This document shows positions 43,162-52,485 of a DNA stretch of 64,000 bases, piece by piece (within the stretch, counting starts at the first letter, position 1; every line of letters starts with the position of its first letter). Source of the stretch: Massilioclostridium coli (GTDB taxonomy: Bacteria; Bacillota; Clostridia; Oscillospirales; Ruminococcaceae); assembly GCF_900095865.1 (NCBI RefSeq), contig NZ_FMIZ01000007.1:620001-684000 (forward strand), written 5' to 3'. A model generated the notes under the pieces. The model made no database searches. It saw only the letters and a list, made by a program, of their open reading frames with translations, and was not told the origin of the DNA. The position numbers and the translations under genes were made by a program.

Positions 43162-45285
43162 GTGAAAAATTTTAAAATTGTAAAGCGGTCTTTGGCTGTG
43201 TTTGTCAGTATGGCAATGGCTTGTTCAATGGCAGGGGTATCTGCGGCGGCAGAAGGAATACACGCAACATCGTCTATTGCTTCTTACACAGCACAGCAGG
43301 ACGGTTTCCTGATTGAAAATGACGTGTTAATATCTTACACAGGAAACGATGAGCATGTGGTGATTCCAGATGGGGTAACCAAAATTGGAGAAGGAGCTTT
43401 TAATAAAAACAAAACTTTGGTATCTGTGCATATACCGGATAGCGTTACAGTAATTGGAGAGTATGCTTTTAATAGTTGTGATAAATTAAAAAATGTTGAT
43501 ATCCCAAGCCATTTGGAAAGTGTAGGAATGTCTGCGTTTAGTAATACCATCTGGGGGAAAAATCATCCGACTTTTATATCGGGCACTACCTTATTTGGCA
43601 CAGGGTACGCAATAGGATGTGTAGTGATTCCAGATGGCGTTACGAAAATTGGGGATAACGCTTTTAGTGAATGTATGTATTTATCTTCTGTCCATATTCC
43701 AGATACTGTTACTGCTATTGGAGAGAATGCCTTTGAATCTTGTATCCAATTATTTACTATCAGTATTCCTAAGAGTGTTTCTAGCATAGGAAAAGGTGCT
43801 TTTAGCGGATGTTGTAATTTATCACGGATTACGATTCCAGAGGGCATTACAAGAATTGAAGATTTTACGTTCCATGGATGTACTTATTTAGAAACCGTGA
43901 ATATACCAAATACAGTAACCAGTATAGGGGAATGGGCATTTCGGAGTTGCCGCAACTTAACCAGTATCGAATTTCCAAACAGTATTACAAATATTGAGAA
44001 CCCAGAACATCAGTTTGATGGATGCGATAAATTAACAACGATTTATGGAACAGCAGGTTCCTATGCAGAAACCTTTGCGAAAAAATATGGATACCAATTT
44101 ATTAGCAATACATCTACTCAAAAGTTTGACATCCAAGATGGGACATTGGTAAAATATACTGGTACTGCAAAAAATGTGGTGATTCCAGATGGTGTTACGA
44201 AAATTGGAGCACACGCTTTTGAAAATTGTACACAAGTTCGAACTGTACATATTCCAGATGGAGTTACAGCAATTGAGGATTATGCGTTTTCTGGATGCAA
44301 CAACTTAACTACAATCAATATTCCAAATAGCGTAATAAAACTAGGAGAATTTGCTTTTTATCTGTGTTTTGATTTGAATAATCTTTCTATTCCAGAAAGT
44401 GTTACGGATATTGGAATGTATACATTTACTTATTGCGAGAGTTTAACAGATATTATAATTCCAAGTCAAATCACGATGTTAAAAGAAGGGGTTTTTGCTT
44501 TTTGTAGAAATTTAGTAAATGTAAACCTTCCAGAAATTGTTGAACAAATTGATAACGGTGCGTTCCGTTATTGTACTAGCTTAACTGATATTACAATTCC
44601 AAAACAGGTTACTGTGATACATCAAGATGCTTTTGATGAATGTAGAAATCTTCAAACGATTTATGGTTATGGCGGAAGTTGTGCAGAATTATTTGCCGGT
44701 AGCATTGGATACCTCTTTGTGGATTTAAACCAGCCATTCACAGACGTAATATCCAGGGAATGGTTCTATGATGCTGTAGTATTTGCATATCAGCGTGGGA
44801 TTATGACAGGGATGGATGAAACTACCTTTGGCCCAAGCGTAAGTATGGCACGTGACCATATTGTTACTATGCTATACCGTTTAGAAGGGGAACCAGAAGT
44901 AACCTACGAACCTGTATTCCCAGATGTACTAGAAAATGATTTTTATACCGACGCAGTAATGTGGGGAAATCAGGTTGGAATAGCAACAGGATACGAAAAC
45001 GGTAATTTTGGCATAGGGGATGAAATAACCAGAGAACAAGTGGTAACGATGCTTTACCGTTATGCACAATATAAAGGGCTGGATACTTCTCAAGAGACAT
45101 CTTTGGAGGAATACAAAGACGGAACAGATGTAAGTGATTTTGCAAAAGATGCCATGGAATGGGCATTGGCAGCTGGTATCATCAAAGGGGAAAATAACGA
45201 GGGAGTTATTAATCCACAGGGTTCTGCTGATCGTGCTGGAGGAGCAACTATCATGATGCGCTTTATGGAACACTATCAGTTATAA
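43162..45285 (+). CDS. BspA-type leucine-rich repeat surface protein with SLH repeats
   Basis: The 707-residue protein has a signal peptide (1-29), about 20 LRR_5 (BspA/TpLRR) repeats of the type 'VVIPDGVTKIGEGAF.....L.SVHIPD' in two blocks (about 40-320 and 330-505), and three C-terminal SLH repeats (525-707) with 'GDEITREQVVTMLYRYAQ'. BspA-type repeats are common in proteins of gut and oral microbes that bind host or bacterial surfaces. A GTG start follows AAAGGAGG by 8 nt. It is the first of two paralogues; its SLH-coding DNA is almost the same as that of the next gene. Confidence 0.9.
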   Translation: MKNFKIVKRSLAVFVSMAMACSMAGVSAAAEGIHATSSIASYTAQQDGFLIENDVLISYTGNDEHVVIPDGVTKIGEGAFNKNKTLVSVHIPDSVTVIGEYAFNSCDKLKNVDIPSHLESVGMSAFSNTIWGKNHPTFISGTTLFGTGYAIGCVVIPDGVTKIGDNAFSECMYLSSVHIPDTVTAIGENAFESCIQLFTISIPKSVSSIGKGAFSGCCNLSRITIPEGITRIEDFTFHGCTYLETVNIPNTVTSIGEWAFRSCRNLTSIEFPNSITNIENPEHQFDGCDKLTTIYGTAGSYAETFAKKYGYQFISNTSTQKFDIQDGTLVKYTGTAKNVVIPDGVTKIGAHAFENCTQVRTVHIPDGVTAIEDYAFSGCNNLTTINIPNSVIKLGEFAFYLCFDLNNLSIPESVTDIGMYTFTYCESLTDIIIPSQITMLKEGVFAFCRNLVNVNLPEIVEQIDNGAFRYCTSLTDITIPKQVTVIHQDAFDECRNLQTIYGYGGSCAELFAGSIGYLFVDLNQPFTDVISREWFYDAVVFAYQRGIMTGMDETTFGPSVSMARDHIVTMLYRLEGEPEVTYEPVFPDVLENDFYTDAVMWGNQVGIATGYENGNFGIGDEITREQVVTMLYRYAQYKGLDTSQETSLEEYKDGTDVSDFAKDAMEWALAAGIIKGENNEGVINPQGSADRAGGATIMMRFMEHYQL

Positions 45286-45588
45286 TTTGTGTTAAAATAT
45301 AGTAAGTAGAGGAGCGGAATTTAAATAATATATCATTCTTGCTAAAATTCAACTTTTTATTTGACCAATATTGTTTTTCCTTTGATGATTTGTATAGTAA
45401 AAATAATTATTAACAATTATTTTTACTATAATAACTTGAAGATTTTTGTTAATTTTTTTAGTTGTACTGTTTGTTGTAATATGTTACAATAATTATATAC
45501 TTTTTTTATAAAAAATAGAATTAATTTTGCGGTAGCTTTTAAAAAGGTTATTATATTTTAATAAACAGAACAAAAAGGAGGTATTGGT
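45286..45588. other. Spacer between the two LRR-SLH paralogues
   Basis: About 300 bp, very AT-rich. It contains a perfect 16-bp inverted repeat (45393-45408 with 45415-45430) that may end the first gene and must carry the second gene's promoter. No gene is seen. Confidence 0.5.
45393..45430. terminator. AT-rich hairpin, possible terminator of the first LRR-SLH gene
   Basis: TATAGTAAAAATAATT pairs perfectly with AATTATTTTTACTATA around a 6-nt loop. The stem has few G/C pairs, so it may instead be a regulator-binding dyad. Confidence 0.45.
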
Positions 45589-46752
45589 ATGAAAAATTTC
45601 AAAATTGTAAAGCGGGCATTAGCTGTGTTTGTTAGTATGGTAATGATCTGTTCTATTACAGGGGCATCTGTAGCAGCACAGCCATTACAATCACAGCCTT
45701 CGGTTTCTTATACGGAGCAGCAAGGTGATTTCCAAATTGAAAATGGGGTGCTTATAAAATATACTGGAGCTGGTGGAGATGTAGTAATTCCAGATACGGT
45801 GAGTAGTATTGGAGATTATGCTTTTTCCCATTGTAAAGAGCTAACCAGTGTTGTAATTCCAGAAACAGTTACTCGTATAGGAAATGCTGCATTTTATTAT
45901 TGTACGAATTTGACAAATATAGTATTGCCAGATAGCATTACTGAGTTAGGAAAGTTTGCGTTTGGAATGTGTTATGGTTTGTCAAATATTACAATCCCTA
46001 AAGGTGTTACTACCATTCATAATTGGACGTTTGCGTGTTGTGAAAATTTGCAATCGATTGTTATGCTGCCAAATATTACTAAAATAAGTGAAACTTCATT
46101 TGATGGATGTACAAAGCTAACTACTATTTATGGTATAAGCGAAACGTATCCAGAAATATTTGCGAATAAAAAAGGGTACCAGTTTATTGATATTAATGAA
46201 CCCTTTACTGATGTAGTTTATGGTGACTGGTTTTATGACGCTGTAGTATTTGCATATCAGCGTGGGATTATGACAGGGATGGATGAAACCACCTTTGGTC
46301 CAAGCGTAAGTATGGCACGTGACCACATTGTTACCATGCTATACCGTTTAGAAGGGGAACCGGAAGTAGCTTATGAACCTATATTCCCAGATGTGCCAGA
46401 AAATGATTTTTATACCAACGCAGTAATGTGGGGAAATCAGGTTGGAATAGCGACAGGATACGAAAACGGCTATTTTGGCATAGGGGATGAAATAACCAGA
46501 GAACAAGTGGTAACGATGCTTTACCGTTATGCACAATATAAAGGGCTGGATACTTCTCAAGAGACATCTTTGGAGGAATACAAAGACGGAGCAGACGTAA
46601 GTGATTTTGCAAAAGATGCCATGGAATGGGCTCTGGCAGCCGGTATCATCAAAGGAGAAAATAACGAGGGAGTTATCAATCCACAGGGTTCTGCTGACCG
46701 TGCCGGAGGAGCAACTATCATGATGCGCTTTATGGAATGGTATCAAATATAA
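45589..46752 (+). CDS. Shorter LRR-SLH surface protein, paralogue of the preceding gene
   Basis: The 387-residue protein repeats the plan of its neighbour: the same N-terminus ('MKNFKIVKRALAVFVSMVMI'), a single LRR_5 block of about six repeats (40-190) and three SLH repeats (200-387). AAAGGAGG lies 6-8 nt before the ATG. The SLH part differs from its neighbour by only a few residues ('GNFGIG' versus 'GYFGIG', ending 'WYQI' instead of 'HYQL'). It probably arose by tandem duplication followed by loss of LRR units or gain in the other copy. Confidence 0.9.
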   Translation: MKNFKIVKRALAVFVSMVMICSITGASVAAQPLQSQPSVSYTEQQGDFQIENGVLIKYTGAGGDVVIPDTVSSIGDYAFSHCKELTSVVIPETVTRIGNAAFYYCTNLTNIVLPDSITELGKFAFGMCYGLSNITIPKGVTTIHNWTFACCENLQSIVMLPNITKISETSFDGCTKLTTIYGISETYPEIFANKKGYQFIDINEPFTDVVYGDWFYDAVVFAYQRGIMTGMDETTFGPSVSMARDHIVTMLYRLEGEPEVAYEPIFPDVPENDFYTNAVMWGNQVGIATGYENGYFGIGDEITREQVVTMLYRYAQYKGLDTSQETSLEEYKDGADVSDFAKDAMEWALAAGIIKGENNEGVINPQGSADRAGGATIMMRFMEWYQI

Positions 46753-46784
46753 AGAGCTATAAAAAGTTTTGTAATCAAAAACCA

Positions 46785-46816
46785 ATCAGCTGCAACTCGA
46801 TAAAGTTGCAGCTGAT
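46785..46816 (+). terminator. Intrinsic terminator
   Basis: A perfect 13-bp stem (46785-46797 with 46804-46816) lies 33 bp after the second LRR-SLH stop; the following sequence is T-rich but interrupted. Confidence 0.7.
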
Positions 46817-46918
46817 AGTTATTTATGTATTATATATGAATAATCTGATTTGTAGTATTTATTATAAAATTTGCTCGAAATTTTTGTTTATAATGGTAAA
46901 ATATGTAATAAATATGAA

Positions 46919-46946
46919 TTGACTGTGGTGTAATCTATGATATAAT
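46919..46946 (+). promoter_or_regulatory. Promoter of the SLH-C39 gene
   Basis: TTGACT (46919-46924) and TATAAT (46941-46946) have a 16-bp spacer, 78 bp before the start codon. Confidence 0.65.
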
Positions 46947-47024
46947 AAGAATATTGAGTAGATTAACAATGGGATAATTTTTTATCTTTTTGTTGTCGAA
47001 ATATCAAAGAATTTGGAGGAGTCT

Positions 47025-49139
47025 ATGAAAAAATTGACTATATTTAAACGAATAGTAGCTGTTTGTATCAGCTCTGTTCTGCTGTTTTCTACCGCAATTA
47101 CAGCTTCTGCGGCGGATTTACAGCAGGTAACGATTCAGGAAGAAACACGGGCACAACAGCAGGAGATTCAGGCTAGGGCAGCCGGTCTTCCGTATACCGA
47201 TGTTCCGGATTCAGGATGGATTTATGACGCAGCTAAATATATGTACGACCATAATATTATGACGGGTATGACACCTACTACCTTTGAGCCAGAAACCATT
47301 ATGAGCCGTGCCCATTTTGCCACCATTTTATACCGTATGGAAGGGGAGCCAGCTGTGAATTATTCCCCTGTTTTTCCAGATGTCCCAGAGGGCGAGTTTT
47401 ACTCTAAACCCGTTATGTGGGCGAATCAGAATGGCATTATTACCGGATATGACCAAGGAAATTTTGGACCATCTGATATTATTACTAAAGAGCAGATGGT
47501 AACTATTATGTACCGTTACGCTAACTATAAAGGAGTAGATACTTCCCTCAAACTGCCTGTTAGTAATTTTTTGGATGGTAGTTCAGTCAGTGGGTTCTCC
47601 ATGGATGCTGTAAGCTGGGCACTTGCTAACGAGATTATTACAGGAGAGAATGGCCAACCTATTATTAATCCACAGGGAGAAGCCAGCAGGGCAATAGGGG
47701 CAACAATTGTGATGCGCTATCTGGCGCCAAGTACGATTATGATGGAAACAACTGCTTCTTTAAGCTATTTATCCAATAACAACTGGTACTCTTTTGATAG
47801 AGGCACGACGGCTTATCCTATTGATGGGTTTAAAATCGAAACGGACCCGAATAAACCTTATTATTTTTCCTACCGCACTTTAAACGAAGGAAAAACCTCT
47901 TTTTACCCAAGGGTTACCAGTACAGGGGGAGATTATGCTGGGTATCCGGGAAGGCGTATCCAGTTGTTGGATATTGAAGCGAAAGGTAGTACAAGCGGCA
48001 CCAATTTAGTAGCGGGTGTTGTAATTATGTACCGGGTACATACTGCGGATACTGGATGGCTGCCATGGGTAAGTAACGCAAATCCAGATTGGATGGAACG
48101 GGTACAGAAAAAATTCAATCTTCCAGGAAGCTTGGATACTGGAGGAGATAATGCTGGAATTGAAGGAAAAAACATCAACGGGATTGATATCCGTATTTAT
48201 GAAGAAACAAGGCCAAAATTACCTTCCAGCAACTCCAAAGTAATACAAGCGCCATTTATCTCCCAGTTAGGTACCTATCCAACCGGATGCGAAAGTGTCA
48301 GCACCGTAATGGCGTTAAATTATGCAGGTATCAATATGAGTGTGGATACCTTTATCGACAACTATTTATATAAAACAGGTTGGCCTTTTGACCCGAATGA
48401 GTCCTTTGGCGGAGACCCTCGCTCAAGCCATGGCTATGGATGCTATGCTCCAGTGATTAAAAAGGCTTTGGATCAGATTTTAGCTGGTACAGGTTATTCC
48501 GCAAGAATCTTAAATAATGTACCATTAAAAGATTTGTGTATTCAGTATATTGACAATAATATTCCAGTTATTTTATGGGCTAGTATGGATATGCAGCCGC
48601 CAAAACTGGGAAATAGCTGGGTATACAACGGAAAGACCATCCAGTGGATGACACCGGAACACTGTCTATTGATGGTGGGATATGATGACGGCGGGTATAT
48701 CTTTAACGACCCATTGCGTAGGCAGCCGCAAACCTATTATGGCAAAGCAATGGTAGAAACCGCTTACCGTGGTATGTACAGCCAGGCGATTGTGATTGTA
48801 AAAGACGGTACAAGGATGGAATCGGAACCGGCTCCTGATTTTGAAGAACCAATGGCTCCAGAATCTTCTGCGCCGGAAACAACTCCATCGATGCCTTCTG
48901 AAGGGAATCCACCAAGCCAGGATTCTTCCCAGGCATCTTCCCAACCAGCGGAATCTACCCCTCCTCAGGAGTCCGAACCAGTAGAATCCACTCCTTCGGA
49001 AGGTCCACCGGAAGGAAATACTTCTTCTGAACCGGAAACCTCACAGCCAGAGGAATCCAGTTCAACCCCAGAAGAGTCCAGTTCATCCTCAACGGATTCC
49101 TCAGAGGGGCCTACTCAAACCGAAAGTTCCCAATCATAA
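47025..49139 (+). CDS. Surface protein with SLH, ChW-like and C39-type peptidase domains
   Basis: The 704-residue protein begins with a signal peptide (1-30) and three SLH repeats (about 50-235). A ChW-like segment follows (about 245-385) with 'VMYRVHTADTGWLPWVSNAN' and 'NAGIEGKNINGIDIRI'. A C39_2 papain-like domain (about 400-590) has Cys in 'TYPTGCESVS' (near 421), His in 'PEHCLLMVGYDD' (near 545) and 'FNDPLR'. The last ~95 residues are a Ser/Pro/Glu-rich low-complexity tail. No ABC domain is present, so it is not a bacteriocin exporter; C39_2 proteins of this type are cell-surface peptidases or amidases. ATG at 47025 follows GGAGGAG. Confidence 0.88.
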   Translation: MKKLTIFKRIVAVCISSVLLFSTAITASAADLQQVTIQEETRAQQQEIQARAAGLPYTDVPDSGWIYDAAKYMYDHNIMTGMTPTTFEPETIMSRAHFATILYRMEGEPAVNYSPVFPDVPEGEFYSKPVMWANQNGIITGYDQGNFGPSDIITKEQMVTIMYRYANYKGVDTSLKLPVSNFLDGSSVSGFSMDAVSWALANEIITGENGQPIINPQGEASRAIGATIVMRYLAPSTIMMETTASLSYLSNNNWYSFDRGTTAYPIDGFKIETDPNKPYYFSYRTLNEGKTSFYPRVTSTGGDYAGYPGRRIQLLDIEAKGSTSGTNLVAGVVIMYRVHTADTGWLPWVSNANPDWMERVQKKFNLPGSLDTGGDNAGIEGKNINGIDIRIYEETRPKLPSSNSKVIQAPFISQLGTYPTGCESVSTVMALNYAGINMSVDTFIDNYLYKTGWPFDPNESFGGDPRSSHGYGCYAPVIKKALDQILAGTGYSARILNNVPLKDLCIQYIDNNIPVILWASMDMQPPKLGNSWVYNGKTIQWMTPEHCLLMVGYDDGGYIFNDPLRRQPQTYYGKAMVETAYRGMYSQAIVIVKDGTRMESEPAPDFEEPMAPESSAPETTPSMPSEGNPPSQDSSQASSQPAESTPPQESEPVESTPSEGPPEGNTSSEPETSQPEESSSTPEESSSSSTDSSEGPTQTESSQS

Positions 49140-49330
49140 ATGAAAAGCAGGGGGTGAATTTCACTTCCTGCTTGTACTTTTTTGGTGATCCATTGGTATC
49201 CTTAAGAAATACAAATTGATTTCTACAGAATCGGGTACGACAATATTCAACCAGTGGGTGCAACTGTTTTCCTGGATGGAAACGGTAGTTTATGATTTTA
49301 CCAAAAAAACATTTTGTAAGGAGGAATTCT

Positions 49331-50659
49331 GTGAAAAATCTGGTAAGGATTTTGTACATCATTCTTATTTCCATGATAGTAAATTGTGTTTTCTTTCTGG
49401 TAGAATGGAAACTTTGGTACCTTCTACCGCTTTTGTTGCTGTTTTTTCTTTTTGTCAATGTATTCCCTTCTATCCACAATTTTAAAGTTCCCACCTTTCG
49501 GCTCCGGATTGCGGCAGATGGGGCGGAACTGTTAATCTTATTTTTGGCGACCTCTGTGGTATCCGGCGTGTACCACATTGTAATGGCGTTCCAGCTGTTT
49601 CCAAGCCACTGGCTGGTTTGGGTGGTGAGCGCGTTGGTTGCCATTTTAACCGAGAGCATCCTGTTTTGGAACGGGATTATCCGTGTTTACTGCACCTCCC
49701 TACAGCTGGGAATCCGAAGGAGGGTGATTGGGATTGTCTGTGGATGGATTCCCATCGCCAATCTGTGGGCGTTATGCAGCATTATCTATGTTGTCTGTTC
49801 GGAGGTTTCGTTTGAAACCCAAAAAATGCGGTTAAACCAGCAACGGCAGCAGGAACAAATCTGCCACACAAAATACCCTATTTTATTGGTACACGGGGTA
49901 TTTTTCCGGGATTTTAAATATCTGAATTATTGGGGAAGGATTCCGGAGGAGCTGAAGAAAAACGGGGCGGTTTTGTTTTATGGGAACCACCATTCCGCTT
50001 CTTCGGTACGGGAAAGCGCCTGTGAGCTGACCAAAAGGATTCAGCAAATTGTGGAGGAAACCAAATGCGAAAAGGTGAACATCATCGCCCATTCCAAAGG
50101 CGGCTTGGATTGCCGGTACGCCATCAGCCAGATGGGAGCGGCACCCTATGTGGCTTCCCTCACCACAATCAACACTCCGCATCAGGGATGCTTGTTTGTG
50201 GATTACCTGCTCAATAAGGTTTCGGTCAAGTTCCAAAACGGAATTGCCTCCAAATATAACAGTACCTTAAAAAGGTTGGGAGATACCTCCCCGGATTTTC
50301 TGGCAGCGGTGAACGACCTTTCTTCCAACGCCTGCAAAAACTTAAATGAACAGATGCCCGATTCCCCTCAGGTTTATTACCAGACAGTGGGCTCCAAATT
50401 AAACCACGCCATCAGTGGGAAGTTCCCATTGAATTTTTCCTACCCGCTAGTAAAACATTTTGATGGCGGCAATGATGGATTGGTGGCAGAAACCTCTTTC
50501 CAGTTCCACAACCATAAACACACCTTTTTAACTACACCGGGCAGCCGTGGAATTTCCCATGGGGATATGATTGACCTGAACCGGGAGAACATCCCAGGTT
50601 TTGATGTGCGGGAATTTTATGTGCAGCTGGTGGCAGATTTGAAACAAAATGGGTTTTAA
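49331..50659 (+). CDS. Membrane-anchored alpha/beta-hydrolase, lipase-like
   Basis: The 442-residue protein has four N-terminal transmembrane segments within the first 160 residues and a C-terminal alpha/beta-hydrolase domain. The domain starts at 'YPILLVHGVFFRDFKYLNYW', with the oxyanion region 'VHG' and nucleophile elbow 'NIIAHSKGGLDCRYA' (Ser near 255), Asp in 'HFDGGNDGLV' and His in 'ISHGDMID'. This resembles triacylglycerol lipases of the LipA/EstA type. The GTG start at 49331 lies 6 nt after AAGGAGG. It opens a same-strand gene run ending at 53761. Substrate and side of membrane are not determinable; positives suggest the hydrolase is cytoplasmic, as an even number of helices precedes it. 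Confidence 0.8.
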   Translation: MKNLVRILYIILISMIVNCVFFLVEWKLWYLLPLLLLFFLFVNVFPSIHNFKVPTFRLRIAADGAELLILFLATSVVSGVYHIVMAFQLFPSHWLVWVVSALVAILTESILFWNGIIRVYCTSLQLGIRRRVIGIVCGWIPIANLWALCSIIYVVCSEVSFETQKMRLNQQRQQEQICHTKYPILLVHGVFFRDFKYLNYWGRIPEELKKNGAVLFYGNHHSASSVRESACELTKRIQQIVEETKCEKVNIIAHSKGGLDCRYAISQMGAAPYVASLTTINTPHQGCLFVDYLLNKVSVKFQNGIASKYNSTLKRLGDTSPDFLAAVNDLSSNACKNLNEQMPDSPQVYYQTVGSKLNHAISGKFPLNFSYPLVKHFDGGNDGLVAETSFQFHNHKHTFLTTPGSRGISHGDMIDLNRENIPGFDVREFYVQLVADLKQNGF

Positions 50660-50688
50660 CGGATGGATTCCCCAAGGAGGAAAAAGAA

Positions 50689-51372
50689 ATGGGAAAGCTG
50701 TCTTTTTACCAAAAATTAGATCTGATGGACCGTTGGGAAGAACAGCCTAACCTTGCCCAGATGAAACGGTATTGCCCCGCTTTTATCCGGTGTAAAAACG
50801 GGGAAGTCCGTTTGCGGACGGCACAGGTGCTGGCGAATGTGGAGGAGGAAAGCCTGCTCCAGCTTTTGTACCCCCTGGTAAATGATCCGGAAGAATTGGT
50901 GCGGGTGAATGCCTGTGATTCTTTGGGAAGTTCCAAAAGCCCAGCGTCCTATCAGTTGCTGACAATGAAATTGCAGGATACCCCTTTGGTGCGAAGCTAT
51001 GTTGTGCTATCGCTGGCAGATATTGCGTTATCACTGGGGGAAAAACTACAAGAAGAATGTTTCCATTTACTGCTGGAACATCTGCAAACGGAGGAAGCTC
51101 CAGGGGTAACAATTGGCTGTTACCGGTCGCTCTATCTGTTAAAGCGGGAGGAACGCTATTTGGATTTGCTGTTGCGGAATTTGCGCCATCCGGATTACCG
51201 TGTTCGTAGTGCTGGGTTCCATCTGTTGGGCGATATGGTTACTCCTTCCAATTGCCGCAAAATCAAACAGGCGGTGTTGGAGTGCTCCAAGCAGGAAGAA
51301 AGTGTTGCCGTTTCCAGCGCGATAAACAATTTCAAAAAAGAGTTTGAATCAAAAGGAGAAAAAATATGGTAG
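50689..51372 (+). CDS. HEAT-repeat protein
   Basis: The 227-residue protein is built of helical pairs in which HEAT-type units recur, e.g. 'VRLRTAQVLANVEEESLLQL', 'LVRVNACDSLGSSKSPASYQ' and 'YRVRSAGFHLLGDM'. Such solenoids are protein-binding scaffolds. It follows the lipase-like gene by 29 bp with a GGAGG site and overlaps the next gene by 7 bp. No catalytic motif is seen. Confidence 0.8.
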   Translation: MGKLSFYQKLDLMDRWEEQPNLAQMKRYCPAFIRCKNGEVRLRTAQVLANVEEESLLQLLYPLVNDPEELVRVNACDSLGSSKSPASYQLLTMKLQDTPLVRSYVVLSLADIALSLGEKLQEECFHLLLEHLQTEEAPGVTIGCYRSLYLLKREERYLDLLLRNLRHPDYRVRSAGFHLLGDMVTPSNCRKIKQAVLECSKQEESVAVSSAINNFKKEFESKGEKIW

Positions 51373-52010
51373 GTGCGAGCATCCGGTTCCTTGTATTTGG
51401 AGCCATTTTTGTAGCATTATTGGTGTTGGTTCGGAAATCGAAATGGGTACATAAAAAATGGATGACCATACTGAGCGCTATCCTGGTTCTTGTGTTGTGG
51501 TCGGTATCTACGATGTTCCCACCGGAGAACCTTTTTCTTACCTTCCCCACTGCCAGGTCCGCGTATTACTATATGAATATGGACCACATTACAGATGTGT
51601 TAGAGGGCGATGAATCCTGTCTGATTCTTTCTATCAAGGGCAGTACCACTGGTATGGAGTTTTTACCAAAAAAATCCAGTGGATATCAGCTCTCCAATCT
51701 CACCACAGAACGTAGAATTGGGTCGTACTATCCCAGTACCAAATCGGGAGGATGTTTTATTACCATTTATCAAATCAATCACACAGACGATTATTATATT
51801 CTTGGTGATTGGAGAACTGAGAAAAATAACAAATTTGAGCTGTCCGATAACCAGAATTCCGAGTTTTTATTCTATTCAACAGAAATACCCGATGGTACTA
51901 TAAGCTATTCTTTTTATATGAGCGTCAACAACCTGACAGAGGACTACGAGCTGTATCTGAATGAGGATACCACAATATCGTTTTCTAAGAATGGACTGGA
52001 AGCAAAATAA
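51366..52010 (+). CDS. Membrane-anchored protein of unknown function
   Basis: The 214-residue product has two hydrophobic helices in the first 50 residues and a predicted extracytoplasmic beta-rich domain. The family is not recognised. Its start overlaps the HEAT gene by 7 bp, indicating coupled translation and membership of the same unit. Confidence 0.7.
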   Translation: MVGASIRFLVFGAIFVALLVLVRKSKWVHKKWMTILSAILVLVLWSVSTMFPPENLFLTFPTARSAYYYMNMDHITDVLEGDESCLILSIKGSTTGMEFLPKKSSGYQLSNLTTERRIGSYYPSTKSGGCFITIYQINHTDDYYILGDWRTEKNNKFELSDNQNSEFLFYSTEIPDGTISYSFYMSVNNLTEDYELYLNEDTTISFSKNGLEAK

Positions 52011-52046
52011 ATCGTTCAATATTGCTGGAATAGAGGGGTTGAGGAG

Positions 52047-52457
52047 ATGAGGAAAAAACCGATAGTTCTGATTTTTATACTGTGTACTGTTCTATTTTGT
52101 TCAGGGTGCAGCTATTGGGTGAGAGAAGTCAAGTACTATTCACAGAGGGATAATTATGTAAATGCGGTTGGAACAGTGACCCACATTGCTTACAGTGAAG
52201 ATAATACCAGGTTATATTTGGGCTTTTCGGAATTAACACCAACTTTTGATGATACAGACTTTAAAATTGTTGGAGAAAATTTACGAATAGCACAGGATAA
52301 CGGCATTGATACAAAAATAAAAATAGGCGATCAAGTTGAGTTTATCACAGCACCAAGATATTTTTATGATGGATATGTAATGCCTATTGTTGCGATATCC
52401 GTAAATGGTGAATGCTTATTGGAATTTGAAGAAGGATTTGGAAATTTTTTCAAATAG
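52047..52457 (+). CDS. Small lipoprotein of unknown function
   Basis: The 136-residue protein has a lipoprotein signal peptide with lipobox 'LFCSGC' (Cys near 22), so it should be tethered to the outer face of the membrane. The mature part ('GTVTHIAYSEDNTRLYLGFS') is a small beta-rich domain without recognised family. GAGGAG lies directly before the ATG. It is the fourth gene in the unit. Confidence 0.75.
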   Translation: MRKKPIVLIFILCTVLFCSGCSYWVREVKYYSQRDNYVNAVGTVTHIAYSEDNTRLYLGFSELTPTFDDTDFKIVGENLRIAQDNGIDTKIKIGDQVEFITAPRYFYDGYVMPIVAISVNGECLLEFEEGFGNFFK

Positions 52458-52485
52458 ATTATGAAACATGGGGGGTAAACAGTAG

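Noticed and set aside
47025-49139. C39 domain read as a bacteriocin-processing ABC exporter
   Set aside because: No ABC ATPase or export membrane domain is present; SLH repeats and a signal peptide show a surface enzyme.
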